Below, piece after piece: positions 48,838 through 57,994 of a stretch of 64,000 nt of DNA. Positions within the stretch are counted from its first letter, which is position 1, and every line of letters begins with the position of its first letter. The translations under genes and the position numbers were made by a program. Below the pieces are notes generated by a model. That model did no database searches. It had not been told where the DNA came from and was given only the letters and a program-made list of their open reading frames with translations. The DNA comes from a virus. The stretch spans positions 62,001-126,000 of the IMG/VR virus record IMGVR_UViG_3300008267_000005. One strand, 5' to 3'.

Positions 48838-49656
48838 ATGAATTTAACAACGTCAAGTACTGGCGGGTATGGATCTTGTACCGCCCACATCACAACAAAC
48901 CGTAACAGATCTAAAATTTACGGAAATGCAGTTTATCTAAAAGATGGACAAAGGTTTGAGATCGAGCTCTTCAATCCAAACACGATCAACTATCTTGCTA
49001 AGATCAGTATCGATGGAAAACAAATTTCTAATTCTGGTATTGTTCTTAAACCAGGACAAAGAGTTTACCTCGAAAGATTCATTGACTCAAATAACAAATT
49101 TGTTTTTGAAACATATGAAATTGAAAACAGTAATGAAGCTCTTAATGCGATAGTTAATAATGGTTTAGTCGAGATTAGCTTTTATCCAGAGAATTCAACC
49201 ACTGGATATTTCACTGTTTATCCTAGTTATACAACAAACCTACCAGGATCATATTTTACATACACTGGGGGATTAACAACTAATACCCTAACATCAGAAA
49301 ATATTGGATATTCTGGTATTTCAGGAAACCCTATTTCCTTTGGTGGAACGACTGTTAACAATGTAAGCTGTTTCACTTCACCTTCAGTTGGAGAATCTAA
49401 TATTAAGGGTTCGAATGCTTCTAATAGCTCCATTGAAACAGGCAAAGTTGAAAAGGGTGAATCTAGTGAACAATCAATGACTCAAACATTTGGCAACTAT
49501 AGTGGATTTGCTTCGAATAGCATATCTTATCGATTGACGCCAGAGTCTTGTAAACCAGTAGAAATTGAAAAACTCAGAAACTACTGCACTGGTTGTGGTA
49601 ACAGGATCAAAAAGGATTCTTGGAAATTCTGTCCAGACTGCGGAGAAAAGTTTTAA
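48838..49656 (+). CDS. Virion-like protein with C-terminal zinc ribbon
   Basis: 272 aa. The N-terminal 120 residues are a beta domain (NRSKIYGNAVYLKDGQRFEI, then SGIVLKPGQRVYLERFI) resembling a conserved phage/virus surface-protein domain I cannot name. A Ser/Asn-rich linker leads to NYCTGCGNRIKKDSWKFCPD followed by CGEKF, a four-cysteine zinc ribbon. The late box and long leader suggest strong expression. Possibly a decoration or head protein. Confidence 0.6.
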   Translation: MNLTTSSTGGYGSCTAHITTNRNRSKIYGNAVYLKDGQRFEIELFNPNTINYLAKISIDGKQISNSGIVLKPGQRVYLERFIDSNNKFVFETYEIENSNEALNAIVNNGLVEISFYPENSTTGYFTVYPSYTTNLPGSYFTYTGGLTTNTLTSENIGYSGISGNPISFGGTTVNNVSCFTSPSVGESNIKGSNASNSSIETGKVEKGESSEQSMTQTFGNYSGFASNSISYRLTPESCKPVEIEKLRNYCTGCGNRIKKDSWKFCPDCGEKF

Positions 49657-49662
49657 GCTTTA

Positions 49663-49717
49663 TAACGTGTTTTAAAATGCGCAAATCTCGTGTTTTCGTG
49701 CATTATATTACACGTTA
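49663..49717 (+). other. Long imperfect hairpin in the intergenic region
   Basis: TAACGTGT (49663-49670) pairs with ACACGTTA (49710-49717). Inside, AATGCGC (49676-49682) pairs with GTGCATT (49698-49704) with one G-T pair, extending to AA/TT after one mismatch, with a small loop around 49686-49694. It lies between a stop codon and a separate terminator, so it may be a 3'-UTR structure or a small RNA element. Confidence 0.45.
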
Positions 49718-49736
49718 AGCAAACAAGATCTCACAA

Positions 49737-49760
49737 AAAACCCCGGATATCCGGGGTTTT
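49737..49760. terminator. Bidirectional terminator
   Basis: AAAACCCCGG, loop ATAT, CCGGGGTTTT between convergent genes; perfect symmetry and A/T runs on both sides. Confidence 0.92.
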
Positions 49761-49765
49761 ATTTT

Positions 49766-50530
49766 TTATAGGTATTGCTCCCAGTTCTGAGCCATTTCAG
49801 CTTGTGAAATTTCCATGTCTGTATATGGTCTAATGTTCTGAAGAGGAACTCCTTGATAAGACATATAAGCATCTTTAGGAACTGGAATTTGATATTGCGG
49901 TTGTTGAGCAAATCCTCCGGTTTGTGGTTTGTCATTGGATCCAAACACCCAATCTGTTATTTTCACTCCTTGCTTAAGATTTCTAGCTTCTCTTTTAAGG
50001 CTTTTGATTTTTGATGCGTCTTTTGCTAAATTTGCTAACTTAGCACCTCCACTTGTGACGAAATTTTTCAAAGATCCAAGCATTTTTCCAATGAATGGGG
50101 AAATCCCTGAAAATTTAGAAAGAAATTTAGAGCTTTTGAAGAAAGCAACAATTTTTGGGAAGAATTTAGCTACTAGATTAACTAGTGGTTTCAAAATTCC
50201 CTTACCTATTGTTGAACCTTTACCCAGAGCTTTTATTAATAAAGTTCCACCAGCTCCAATATATTGACCAAAAATCGGAATCAGGCCGATTGCACAGAGA
50301 CCTGCAAGAAGATACTCACCTTGCTTAGCATAAGAGACTAAGTTGATACCTTCTGCTATTGATCCCACACCTGGAATTAAAGCAGCAAAATCTAAAATAG
50401 TATTATACCAAGCCTCTAATAATACAGGATCTTCTGAGTTTAGATAATCCAAAGATTCCTGTATTTGTTGAGGGGTGAAGAAGATTTTGTTCTCATTTAA
50501 GAACTCTTCTATAGACGCAAGATTCTCCAT
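49766..50530 (-). CDS. Putative capsid-cargo protein with membrane-active domain
   Basis: 254 aa. N-terminus MENLASIEEFLNENKIFFTP is a clear form of the shared motif (cut after FLNE). Residues about 45-100 are strongly hydrophobic and Gly-rich (LDFAALIPGVGSIAEGINLV, then LLAGLCAIGLIPIFGQYIGA), like the membrane-associated helical hairpins in polymorphic toxins. A basic helical middle follows (KFFPKIVAFFKSSKFLSKFS). The tail is Gln/Tyr-rich. A role in crossing the inner membrane during DNA entry is a plausible inference. TATATAT at 50543-50549 lies upstream. Confidence 0.6.
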   Translation of the reverse strand: MENLASIEEFLNENKIFFTPQQIQESLDYLNSEDPVLLEAWYNTILDFAALIPGVGSIAEGINLVSYAKQGEYLLAGLCAIGLIPIFGQYIGAGGTLLIKALGKGSTIGKGILKPLVNLVAKFFPKIVAFFKSSKFLSKFSGISPFIGKMLGSLKNFVTSGGAKLANLAKDASKIKSLKREARNLKQGVKITDWVFGSNDKPQTGGFAQQPQYQIPVPKDAYMSYQGVPLQNIRPYTDMEISQAEMAQNWEQYL

Positions 50531-50606
50531 CTTTTTTTCTTTTATATATTCAGCATAAGAAATTTTTTTAATTCTTAGCTCTATATAAAATACAAAGACA
50601 AAACAA

Positions 50607-50966
50607 ATGTTATATCGTTCTAAAAAAATATACGTGGATGATTCCCCAGTTCATGGCAGAGGGGTTTTTGCTTCTGAGTTAATAAAAGCAGGAGAGATAC
50701 TTGAGGAATGCCATTTTTTTCTTGTTCCATCTGATGTCCAGTATCCACAAATATTACATGATCATTTCTTCAGCTGGCCAAAAAGAACAAGCGAAAATTT
50801 TGCAGTTTGTTTAGGGTTCGGTAGTATCTTCAACCACTCAGATGATAGTCCTAATGCAGATTGGGAAACAGACACAAAGAAACTGAAGTTTATTTTCTTT
50901 GCAACTAGGGATATATTTGAAGGGGAAGAAATTTGTACTAACTACCAAAAATCTGGGAAAATTTAG
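50607..50966 (+). CDS. SET-domain protein (putative lysine methyltransferase)
   Basis: 119 aa, a minimal SET domain. VHGRGVFASELIKAGEILEE is the N-terminal SET strand set, GFGSIFNHSDDSPNADW has the NHS SAM-binding and active-site motif, and IFFATRDIFEGEEICTNY has the GEE...Y end with catalytic Tyr. Size and layout match the chlorella-virus vSET. It would transfer methyl groups to lysine side chains of a host or phage protein. Phage SET proteins are uncommon; the target is unknown. Confidence 0.88.
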   Translation: MLYRSKKIYVDDSPVHGRGVFASELIKAGEILEECHFFLVPSDVQYPQILHDHFFSWPKRTSENFAVCLGFGSIFNHSDDSPNADWETDTKKLKFIFFATRDIFEGEEICTNYQKSGKI

Positions 50967-50995
50967 AAAACATTTTTTTTATCCAGTAGATTGTT

Positions 50996-51003
50996 CTAAA
51001 TTT
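50996..51003 (+). promoter_or_regulatory. Host-type promoter element
   Basis: TAAATTTG preceded by a T run about 16 bases upstream, matching the arrangement at 37878-37908. It would start the transcript of the small genes leading to uvsX. Confidence 0.4.
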
Positions 51004-51029
51004 GTTCCATCATTAAAAACAAAAAATCT

Positions 51030-51272
51030 ATGGCTAACAACGAACAAAAGCTTTCAGAAATTTTAGATCAACAATACGACCAAGAATCTGAGAAAATTTT
51101 CGAACACATCGTGCTAATGGGAGTTAAGGCCTTCCAAAAAACTAGCCCACTGTATAAGTATAAAGACACAGATTTGCTAGATAAACTTATTGAGCACTTT
51201 GAATCAAAAGAGGAATATGAAAAGTGTGCAAAGCTCCAAAAGGTACAGTGGTGCTTGAAAGCTCAAGATTAA
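51030..51272 (+). CDS. Small helical protein with UVR-like C-terminus
   Basis: 80 aa (MANNEQKLSEILDQQYDQES). The end LIEHFESKEEYEKCAKLQKV resembles a UVR helix pair (YEKCAxLQ). Likely a protein-interaction motif. First gene after a host-type promoter. Confidence 0.55.
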   Translation: MANNEQKLSEILDQQYDQESEKIFEHIVLMGVKAFQKTSPLYKYKDTDLLDKLIEHFESKEEYEKCAKLQKVQWCLKAQD

Positions 51273-51312
51273 ATTAGAAGAAACTTATTGAGGTTTTCCG
51301 ATATAATAAGAT

Positions 51313-51591
51313 ATGGGAAAACCAAGAAAATACATTAAAAAATCTGCTGATGGCAGATTTTTTTTGTGTATCGACAGACCAGTTTTTCCAAAAATAGATT
51401 TAGACAAGAAAACTAGACTTTGGGTTTCTTCCTCTTACTTATTCGAGGAATCATTTAACCAAGACCCAGCAAGCACAAAAGAGGAATTACAGAAGATGAT
51501 GGAATGGAATGAAATTAACCAAAACTACGAGTTTTGTAAGAAAATAATGGAACTCCAAAACATGTTTAATCGTCTCCAGTCTTCTAAGTAA
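51313..51591 (+). CDS. Small protein with UVR-like C-terminus
   Basis: 92 aa. N-terminal beta part (MGKPRKYIKKSADGRFFLCI), then a helical end LQKMMEWNEINQNYEFCKKI similar to that of its neighbour at 51030. Function unknown. Confidence 0.55.
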   Translation: MGKPRKYIKKSADGRFFLCIDRPVFPKIDLDKKTRLWVSSSYLFEESFNQDPASTKEELQKMMEWNEINQNYEFCKKIMELQNMFNRLQSSK

Positions 51592-51664
51592 TTGGTATAG
51601 AAAATAAAAGGCCACTTGGGTCTTTTTTTGTGAACCAAAACAGATACTCGTCACTATAAAATAT

Positions 51665-51970
51665 ATGGAAGAAATTTTTTACAAAGAGGGATTACCCAAA
51701 GCAAGATTAATTGGTCACTCTAAATCCCAATACCGGGAGGATCACCCAGATAATGATGTCATGTTTAATGCTAACATTTTTGTACTTGGAGATGGTAAAG
51801 TTTGGTACGGAGATTTAGATTTAACTCTTGATGATAACGCTTTAAAAAGAGTTGCATCAGAGTTAGGTAAGGATCTTTTCATTCTAAGTGAATATGCAGG
51901 TAGATTTGAAAACGAAAAACTTTCTGATCCCGAAATAATAAAAAATTCCAAGTATAAAATATCTAAATAA
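51665..51970 (+). CDS. Conserved phage protein, unknown
   Basis: 101 aa, containing VMFNANIFVLGDGKVWYGDL and LDLTLDD, a pattern I have seen in uncharacterised phage and bacterial proteins. It ends 11 bases before uvsX and probably belongs to the same transcript. Confidence 0.6.
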   Translation: MEEIFYKEGLPKARLIGHSKSQYREDHPDNDVMFNANIFVLGDGKVWYGDLDLTLDDNALKRVASELGKDLFILSEYAGRFENEKLSDPEIIKNSKYKISK

Positions 51971-51981
51971 TTAAAGTTAAT

Positions 51982-53157
51982 ATGGCAAAAAAAGAATTTT
52001 CGTTCGCTGAACTTGATAAGCAGCTTTCTAAAATAGAAGGATTTGAAACTGGTTCAATTCTAGAGACCAACGATTTCTCAGAGGTTGGGGAATGGATACC
52101 AACTGGTAACTATCTTCTTAATGCACAGCTTTCAGGGAGTTTATTCGGAGGAATAGCCAACAATCGATCAATGGGAATAGCAGGCGATCCACAGACAGGT
52201 AAATCCTTCCTTTGTATGAACATTGTAAGAGAGGCACAGAAAAAGGGCTACAACGTTATTTACTGTGATACAGAAGGAGCAATCGACAAAAGCAGTGCTA
52301 AAAAGTTTGGTATTGATGCTAATACTGTTCGTTATCAACCAATTAAAACAATTGCAGAATTCAAAGTATTCGTTGCAAATCTTATTGATAAGGTTAAGGG
52401 TTATAGAAAAGAAGGAGCAGATCCAAAAATTATGATCGTGCTGGATTCCTTAGGTATGCTATCAACAGACAAAGAAACTGGCGATGCACTTAAGGGTAAA
52501 AGTGCGATGGATATGGGTATAAGATCTAAGGAATTAAGATCCTTATTCAGAGTTATTACTTTAGATCTAACCGGAGTGAAAATCCCATTGATTTGTACAA
52601 ACCACACGACCACTGGAAACATTGGAGGTTTTATGCCTACTAAAGAAGCTGCAGGTGGTGATGGTCCTATCTTCTCTATGAGCAACGTTATAATGCTTTC
52701 TAAAGCTCAGCTAAAAGAAGGAGATACCAGAACTGGTATAATAGTAACTTCGACACCTAAAAAAGCAAGATTCACTAGACCATATGCTGTGAAATTCCAC
52801 ATTTCATTTATGAATGGTATGAATCCATATGTTGGTCTCCAGGACTTTGTTTCTTGGGAAACGTGCGGCATACAAAGAGGTAAATTGGAGGTTGATAAAA
52901 AAACGGGAGAAATGAAATTCGAAGGAAATGAATCCTCTCCAAGATGGGCAGTAAGACACTTAGGAAAGACTGTTGCTTCAACACAGATTTTTACATCAGA
53001 AGTTTTCACCGACGAGGTTCTTAAAATGATTGATGAAAAGGTTATAGGTCCGCATTTTAAATTGCCTGATCTTTTCGACGAGAAAGAATTTGAAGAGCTT
53101 TTAGAGGGACAAGAAACTGAAACAAATTCTGAGGAAAATGCAGAAGGAGAAAATTAA
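51982..53157 (+). CDS. uvsX: UvsX-type recombinase (RecA family)
   Basis: 391 aa. Walker A GDPQTGKS (68-75) after GGIANNRSMGIA, Walker B-like IMIVLDSLG, and the sequence ICTNHTTTGNIGG matching the L2-side region of UvsX/RecA. It forms filaments on ssDNA and drives strand exchange and recombination-dependent replication. An acidic C-terminal tail (EGQETETNSEENAEGEN) is present, as in RecA-type proteins. It heads the block of helicase and gp47/gp46 genes; its end overlaps the next gene by 20 bases. Confidence 0.95.
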   Translation: MAKKEFSFAELDKQLSKIEGFETGSILETNDFSEVGEWIPTGNYLLNAQLSGSLFGGIANNRSMGIAGDPQTGKSFLCMNIVREAQKKGYNVIYCDTEGAIDKSSAKKFGIDANTVRYQPIKTIAEFKVFVANLIDKVKGYRKEGADPKIMIVLDSLGMLSTDKETGDALKGKSAMDMGIRSKELRSLFRVITLDLTGVKIPLICTNHTTTGNIGGFMPTKEAAGGDGPIFSMSNVIMLSKAQLKEGDTRTGIIVTSTPKKARFTRPYAVKFHISFMNGMNPYVGLQDFVSWETCGIQRGKLEVDKKTGEMKFEGNESSPRWAVRHLGKTVASTQIFTSEVFTDEVLKMIDEKVIGPHFKLPDLFDEKEFEELLEGQETETNSEENAEGEN

Positions 53158-53431
53158 GCTTAAGTATCTTCTCGGAATATGGAAAGACCTTCCTGAATAT
53201 CCGACCAAAGAAGATATTATTTATGAGCTAAACTTCTATCTGATTAAAGATGGTAGACCTGATGGAGATTTTTCAGATCAGACATTCAACTCGTTTTTAC
53301 CACAAGATTGGGAAGTACTCAAACATGGAGAATTAGTAAAGGAACTTATAGAAACTGGAGTTTTTGAAAAAACAGAGAAAAATACAGGAAACAAAAATTG
53401 GTATAAAATAAAGGACAATCCACACTATTAA
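53138..53431 (+). CDS. Hypothetical protein between uvsX and helicase
   Basis: 97 aa (MQKEKIKLKYLLGIWKDLPE). Small winged-helix-like composition with ELVKELIETGVFEKTE and a C-terminal YKIKDNPHY. Position between uvsX and the helicase suggests a replication or recombination accessory role; no direct evidence. Confidence 0.6.
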   Translation: MQKEKIKLKYLLGIWKDLPEYPTKEDIIYELNFYLIKDGRPDGDFSDQTFNSFLPQDWEVLKHGELVKELIETGVFEKTEKNTGNKNWYKIKDNPHY

Positions 53432-53433
53432 AA

Positions 53434-54735
53434 ATGCAGAATCAACACTTAGAAAATATTTGGTTTAGATCGGTAATACAAAACCCAGCTTATATTGATG
53501 CTACTGATATTAGTTTTTTTAAAAATACTGATTATCAGGAAGCATTTAAAGTAGTAAAATCTTTCTGGAAAAAATACCAACAGATCCCAAGTAAAATTCA
53601 AGTCAGAGAAGCTGCAAAACTTTTAAAAATTGATGACAAACTCCAGGATTCTTTGCTTGATTCTATGTGGAGCATAAACCTTGAAGATTACGACAAAGAG
53701 TGGCTCCAGCAAAATGTTGAATCTTGGATAGAATGGAAAACTCTGGAAAAGAGTGCAGTTGACTCAATTAATTATATTAGGAGCACTGAAGTAAGCCCTG
53801 ATAATATTAAAGATGTAATTAACACTTACAAATCAATAGTAGTCGACAGAAACAAAGTCGACTTTTCATTTGATATGGGTCTTAACTTTAAAGATCCAGA
53901 ATCACATAAACAGCCAAGTAACTTAACTTTCTCAAGTGGTTATGACTATATAGATTTTTGTTTAGGCGGTGGATTTTCTGCAAAAGGCCTTTATGTCTTG
54001 TTAGGACAACCAAAAGTTGGTAAAACTTTATGGCTTGGAAACATAGCAACACAAGCAATTAGAGCATCTAATAATGTTGCAATTATCACTCTAGAGCTTA
54101 ATGACAGGAAGTACATGAAAAGATTAGGAGCTAACCTCCTAGGTATTAAAATGTCAGAATACAAGGAAAGTGCAGAGAACGATTCCTTGATCAAAAAGAA
54201 GATAACAAATCTTGGTTTTGAAAATCTGAAAAGCCCAGGTGAACTTGTAGTTAAGGAGTTTCCAACATCACAAGCTTCAGCAATTGATGTTGAAAATTGG
54301 TTGAACAAAGTTGAACAAATACAAGGTATTAAGTTCAAGATCGTAATTATTGACTACATCAATATTATGAAAAACTGGAGAAATCCAAACTCCGAAAATA
54401 CTTACATGAAGATCAAGCAGATTGCTGAAGATTTAAGGGCAGCTGCACAAAGAAACCATTGGGCTATTGTTACGGCAACACAAACCAAGCAAAGCGAATT
54501 CGATGCTACAGATTTAAGCATGAACTCAGCTTCTGAATCTTCTGGTCTTGTTGCTACTGTGGATGGTATGTTTGGTATAATTCAAGATCCTTTAATGTAC
54601 AGTAACGGAGAATATAAATTGAAGCTATTAGCCAATAGGGACGAGGGATATAAAAACTCTTATAAGAAATTTTTGGTAGACTATTCTTTTATGAGAATTT
54701 CCGAAGACCCAAATTCCCAAATAATGAATGATTGA
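53434..54735 (+). CDS. 41: Replicative DNA helicase (DnaB/gp41 type)
   Basis: 433 aa. A helical N-terminal domain (1-140) precedes the RecA-fold core: Walker A GQPKVGKT (191-198), Walker B IVIIDYINI, and ATQTKQSEF as sensor region. It unwinds DNA at the phage fork. The C-terminal LLANRDEGYKNSYKKFLVDY corresponds to the arginine-finger region. It follows uvsX and overlaps the next start. Confidence 0.9.
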   Translation: MQNQHLENIWFRSVIQNPAYIDATDISFFKNTDYQEAFKVVKSFWKKYQQIPSKIQVREAAKLLKIDDKLQDSLLDSMWSINLEDYDKEWLQQNVESWIEWKTLEKSAVDSINYIRSTEVSPDNIKDVINTYKSIVVDRNKVDFSFDMGLNFKDPESHKQPSNLTFSSGYDYIDFCLGGGFSAKGLYVLLGQPKVGKTLWLGNIATQAIRASNNVAIITLELNDRKYMKRLGANLLGIKMSEYKESAENDSLIKKKITNLGFENLKSPGELVVKEFPTSQASAIDVENWLNKVEQIQGIKFKIVIIDYINIMKNWRNPNSENTYMKIKQIAEDLRAAAQRNHWAIVTATQTKQSEFDATDLSMNSASESSGLVATVDGMFGIIQDPLMYSNGEYKLKLLANRDEGYKNSYKKFLVDYSFMRISEDPNSQIMND

Positions 54736-55214
54736 TGACAAAACAAAAAAAACTAATTCAAGATGAAGAAAATGAGTTCGAGGACATAAATGGAACAGGT
54801 AAAGAGACTGAAGAAACATCAGATTCATCTTTAGGAGAATTTGATCCAGATCCGAGTACAGATTACCGAAGCTTACAGTCTGTTGTTACATATGATGATG
54901 AAGAATATTTGCACAACAACAAATTAAACGGTAAAATCGACGAGATATTTCAAAAATCAAGATGGACAGTAATCAACCCAAGTAAAAAGATACCAAAGGA
55001 TCTCATTCCGCTTATATTTCAAGATATACTACAAGATTTAGAAGGGACTGAATTTTCAATGGTAGAAAAATTTGTAGCCATTTGTGATTACACTGCTATC
55101 AATTATCAGAAAGCATATGAATCTATCCATATGAAGTACAAGGAGCAAATTGTACAAGAAATGGATGCGAAGTATGGTATATTAGGTAAAAAGGGAATCA
55201 AAAAGATATTTTAA
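54735..55214 (+). CDS. Hypothetical protein upstream of gp47
   Basis: 159 aa from ATG 54735 (TGATG overlap with the helicase stop). Acidic disordered N-terminus (EDINGTGKETEETSDSSLGE) and a helical C-terminal half (ISTHMKYKEQIV-like helices, EMDAKYGILGKKGIKKIF). Ends one base into gp47. Function unknown; part of the replication transcript. Confidence 0.65.
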   Translation: MTKQKKLIQDEENEFEDINGTGKETEETSDSSLGEFDPDPSTDYRSLQSVVTYDDEEYLHNNKLNGKIDEIFQKSRWTVINPSKKIPKDLIPLIFQDILQDLEGTEFSMVEKFVAICDYTAINYQKAYESIHMKYKEQIVQEMDAKYGILGKKGIKKIF

Positions 55215-56323
55215 TGCTGAATTTTCCAAATATTAAAAGAGTTATATTCATTACTGACACTCATTTAGGAGTTAGGAATAATTCTAATGACTGGATTCAG
55301 ATTCATGAAGACTATTTCAAGAATTGGTTTATTCCTTTATGTAAGAAGATTTATAGACCCGGCGATTGTTTAGTACATCTTGGTGATGTATATGATTCCA
55401 GACAATCTCTTAATTTGAAAGTTCTAAATCTTGGAATAGAAATATTCGAACAGCTATCTGACATTTTCAAGGATGGAATATTCATCATTTGTGGTAATCA
55501 TGATATATTTGGACGCAGTACTAATGAAGTTAATTCGTTGAAATCTCTCAAATGGATACCAAGAGTAAAAATTTTCGAGGAGCCAGAAACAATTCAGTTC
55601 GGACCAAAGAAGATTTTTCTAATGCCTTGGAGAAAGGACCATGAAGCAGAAAGAGAAGTTCTGTCATCTGTTGATGAGCATGATTACATGTTTTGCCACA
55701 CAGATCTAAAAGGCCTGATGTTTAACAAATTTGTTAGAATTGAGGAGGGATTGAATTATGATGACATGAATAAATTTGAAAGAGTTTATTCAGGTCACAT
55801 CCACTATTCTCAGAATTTTGGAAAAATGCGAATGCTTGGATCTCCGTATCAATTGACCAGATCCGATACGGACAACCCTAAAGGAATTACAGTTTTAGAT
55901 TTAGAAACTGGTTCGGAAGAATACTACGATAACGATTATTCACCAAGATTCGTAAGGCTCACTTTTGAGAAAGTCTTAAACTCTACACCTGCAGAGTTAA
56001 GTCCTATTTTCAGAAACAATTTCATCGATATTTTAGTAGATCCAGAGATTGCAGTTAAAGCCCCTCTTGGACTATTAACTGATTATATCGATTCGCCTTT
56101 GAAAATATCATTCACTCCCATAACATCTCCAGACCAAAATATTGTCGATGAAGGATTTCATGATTTGGAAGGAAAGAATTTTTCCATTTTGGAATTAACA
56201 AAGCTATATCTGGAAAAATGTAATTACGAGGACGAAAAAAGTAGTAAAATATACAACGCTATAGAAAAATTGCTACAGAAAGTTGCAGTAAAAAATGAAA
56301 TAGATGAAGATCAAGAAGATTGA
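55214..56323 (+). CDS. 47: gp47/SbcD-like nuclease subunit
   Basis: 369 aa. Metallophosphoesterase motifs ITDTHLGVRN, LGDVYDSRQS, CGNHDIFGRS, CHTDLKG and SGHIHYSQ are complete. It forms, with gp46, a Mre11-Rad50-type complex that processes DNA ends for recombination-dependent replication. The stop overlaps the gp46 start by 20 bases. Confidence 0.93.
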   Translation: MLNFPNIKRVIFITDTHLGVRNNSNDWIQIHEDYFKNWFIPLCKKIYRPGDCLVHLGDVYDSRQSLNLKVLNLGIEIFEQLSDIFKDGIFIICGNHDIFGRSTNEVNSLKSLKWIPRVKIFEEPETIQFGPKKIFLMPWRKDHEAEREVLSSVDEHDYMFCHTDLKGLMFNKFVRIEEGLNYDDMNKFERVYSGHIHYSQNFGKMRMLGSPYQLTRSDTDNPKGITVLDLETGSEEYYDNDYSPRFVRLTFEKVLNSTPAELSPIFRNNFIDILVDPEIAVKAPLGLLTDYIDSPLKISFTPITSPDQNIVDEGFHDLEGKNFSILELTKLYLEKCNYEDEKSSKIYNAIEKLLQKVAVKNEIDEDQED

Positions 56324-57971
56324 GTGGAAAAACGTTGCTTCTTACGGGAATAAAATTCAAAAACTTGAATTTCCAGAAAAAACTGGTCTGATACAAGTTT
56401 TTGGAGAAAATGGTGTGGGAAAATCGACAATTTCTGATGTCATAACTTTTGGTCTGTATGGAAAACTCGAAGGAAAAAAACTAAAAGACATTCCTAATAG
56501 ATCCAACGGCAATGCCTGGATGAAAATATCATTCGAGGAGGATGGTAAATTCTACGAGGTTGAAAGAGGTCTTGATCCATCACTATTTCAATTATCGATT
56601 CAAGGTGAAGTTTATGACAGGGCAGGTCAGAAAAATGTACAGGACTTTCTTTCTGATGACATATTGAAAATACCATATTACGTTTTCAATAATACAATAT
56701 CCCTGTCTATTAACGACTTCAAAAGCTTTTTAAAGATGAGCAGCGCAGATAAAAAGCTCATAATAGATAAGATTTTTGGTTTCTATATTTTAAATGAAAT
56801 GCGTGACATTTTGAAAGAAGAAACAAAGAATATAAAGTCATCTATTGATAGACTTTCTGGTGAAATCCAAGCAACAGGAAAATCCATCTTCAACTCTCAA
56901 AAAGAACTTGAAGATCTTCAGAAAAGATTAGTAGAAAATGCAGGAGGTGAAATTGACAAAACTCAGGAACAGCTTGATGATTACACAGATCTGCTTAAAA
57001 TTCACACAGAAAAGCTTAAGTCTTTCAAAACACAAGAAAATGACATAAGTAGAACTGTTTCCAAAGCATACGAGACTTTGACTGATTCTATGAGTAAAAT
57101 CAAAGAATTAGATTCAAAAATGAACTTGTACAACAACGACAAGTGTCCAACCTGCTTATCAGATCTTTCAAGTGATTTTCATAAATCTCATTTTGACCTT
57201 CTTTCATCACAAAGACAGGATTTGTCTGATGGTTTGCAAGCTTTGAAGCAAAATTACAATGATGCTAAGAAATTGCAATCAGATTTACAAGATACCAAAA
57301 ATGATCTTTTTAAGAAGGGAGGGAAAATAGAATTAGCTATCAAATCTTTGAAAGAAAAATTAAGGGATCTTAAAACTGCAAAAAATAATGATCAGGTAAA
57401 TTCTATTAAGAAGTTGTTGAACACTGCACAAGAAGAGCTTGGCACTTTCAATAAGGAAAAGTCTACTTGGGAAGAGAGACAAAATTGGATTAAAACCCTT
57501 GATGAAATCTTAAGTGAAAAAGGTGTAAAGCAACTGGCAATTAAGTCTATTTTACCATCACTTAACAATGAAATTCTTTCCACTCTTCTCTCTTTACATT
57601 TACCATACAAGGTGGTTTTCAATGAGGAGTTCAATGCTCAAATATTCCACTTAGGTGAGGAGATATCTTGTCAAACTCTTTCTACAGGAGAAATGAAAAA
57701 AGTTGATTTTGCGGTCTTAGTTGCTATAATCAAGTTAATGAAAATAAGATTTTCTTCTGTTAACATTCTATTTCTTGATGAGATTTTCAGTTCTGTCGAT
57801 CCTGATGGGGTACATACGATTCTAACTACTTTGAGAAAACTTTGCGACGATTTACACATGAACATCTTCGTAATTAATCACGCACCAATGCCTACAGAAA
57901 TTTTCGATTACAAGATAGAGATTTCAAAAAAGAACAATTTCTCAGATCTTGTTTTTGAAAAGATAGGCTAA
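56304..57971 (+). CDS. 46: gp46/SbcC-like ATPase subunit
   Basis: 555 aa. ABC-type ATPase of the Rad50/SbcC family: Walker A GENGVGKS (34-41), long coiled coil with a zinc hook CPTC (281-284), signature LSTGEMKKVDFA, Walker B NILFLDEIFSSVD, and a switch His in VINHAP. Shorter coiled coil than cellular SbcC, as in T4 gp46. Partner of the preceding gene. Confidence 0.94.
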   Translation: MKIKKIEWKNVASYGNKIQKLEFPEKTGLIQVFGENGVGKSTISDVITFGLYGKLEGKKLKDIPNRSNGNAWMKISFEEDGKFYEVERGLDPSLFQLSIQGEVYDRAGQKNVQDFLSDDILKIPYYVFNNTISLSINDFKSFLKMSSADKKLIIDKIFGFYILNEMRDILKEETKNIKSSIDRLSGEIQATGKSIFNSQKELEDLQKRLVENAGGEIDKTQEQLDDYTDLLKIHTEKLKSFKTQENDISRTVSKAYETLTDSMSKIKELDSKMNLYNNDKCPTCLSDLSSDFHKSHFDLLSSQRQDLSDGLQALKQNYNDAKKLQSDLQDTKNDLFKKGGKIELAIKSLKEKLRDLKTAKNNDQVNSIKKLLNTAQEELGTFNKEKSTWEERQNWIKTLDEILSEKGVKQLAIKSILPSLNNEILSTLLSLHLPYKVVFNEEFNAQIFHLGEEISCQTLSTGEMKKVDFAVLVAIIKLMKIRFSSVNILFLDEIFSSVDPDGVHTILTTLRKLCDDLHMNIFVINHAPMPTEIFDYKIEISKKNNFSDLVFEKIG

Positions 57972-57983
57972 AGTCTACATCGA

Positions 57984-57989
57984 TATATA
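57984..57989 (+). promoter_or_regulatory. Late-type box before the head-tail genes
   Basis: TATATA in ATCGATATATAGATCGATGG, five bases before ATG 57995. It switches from the replication block to structural genes. Confidence 0.5.
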
Positions 57990-57994
57990 GATCG

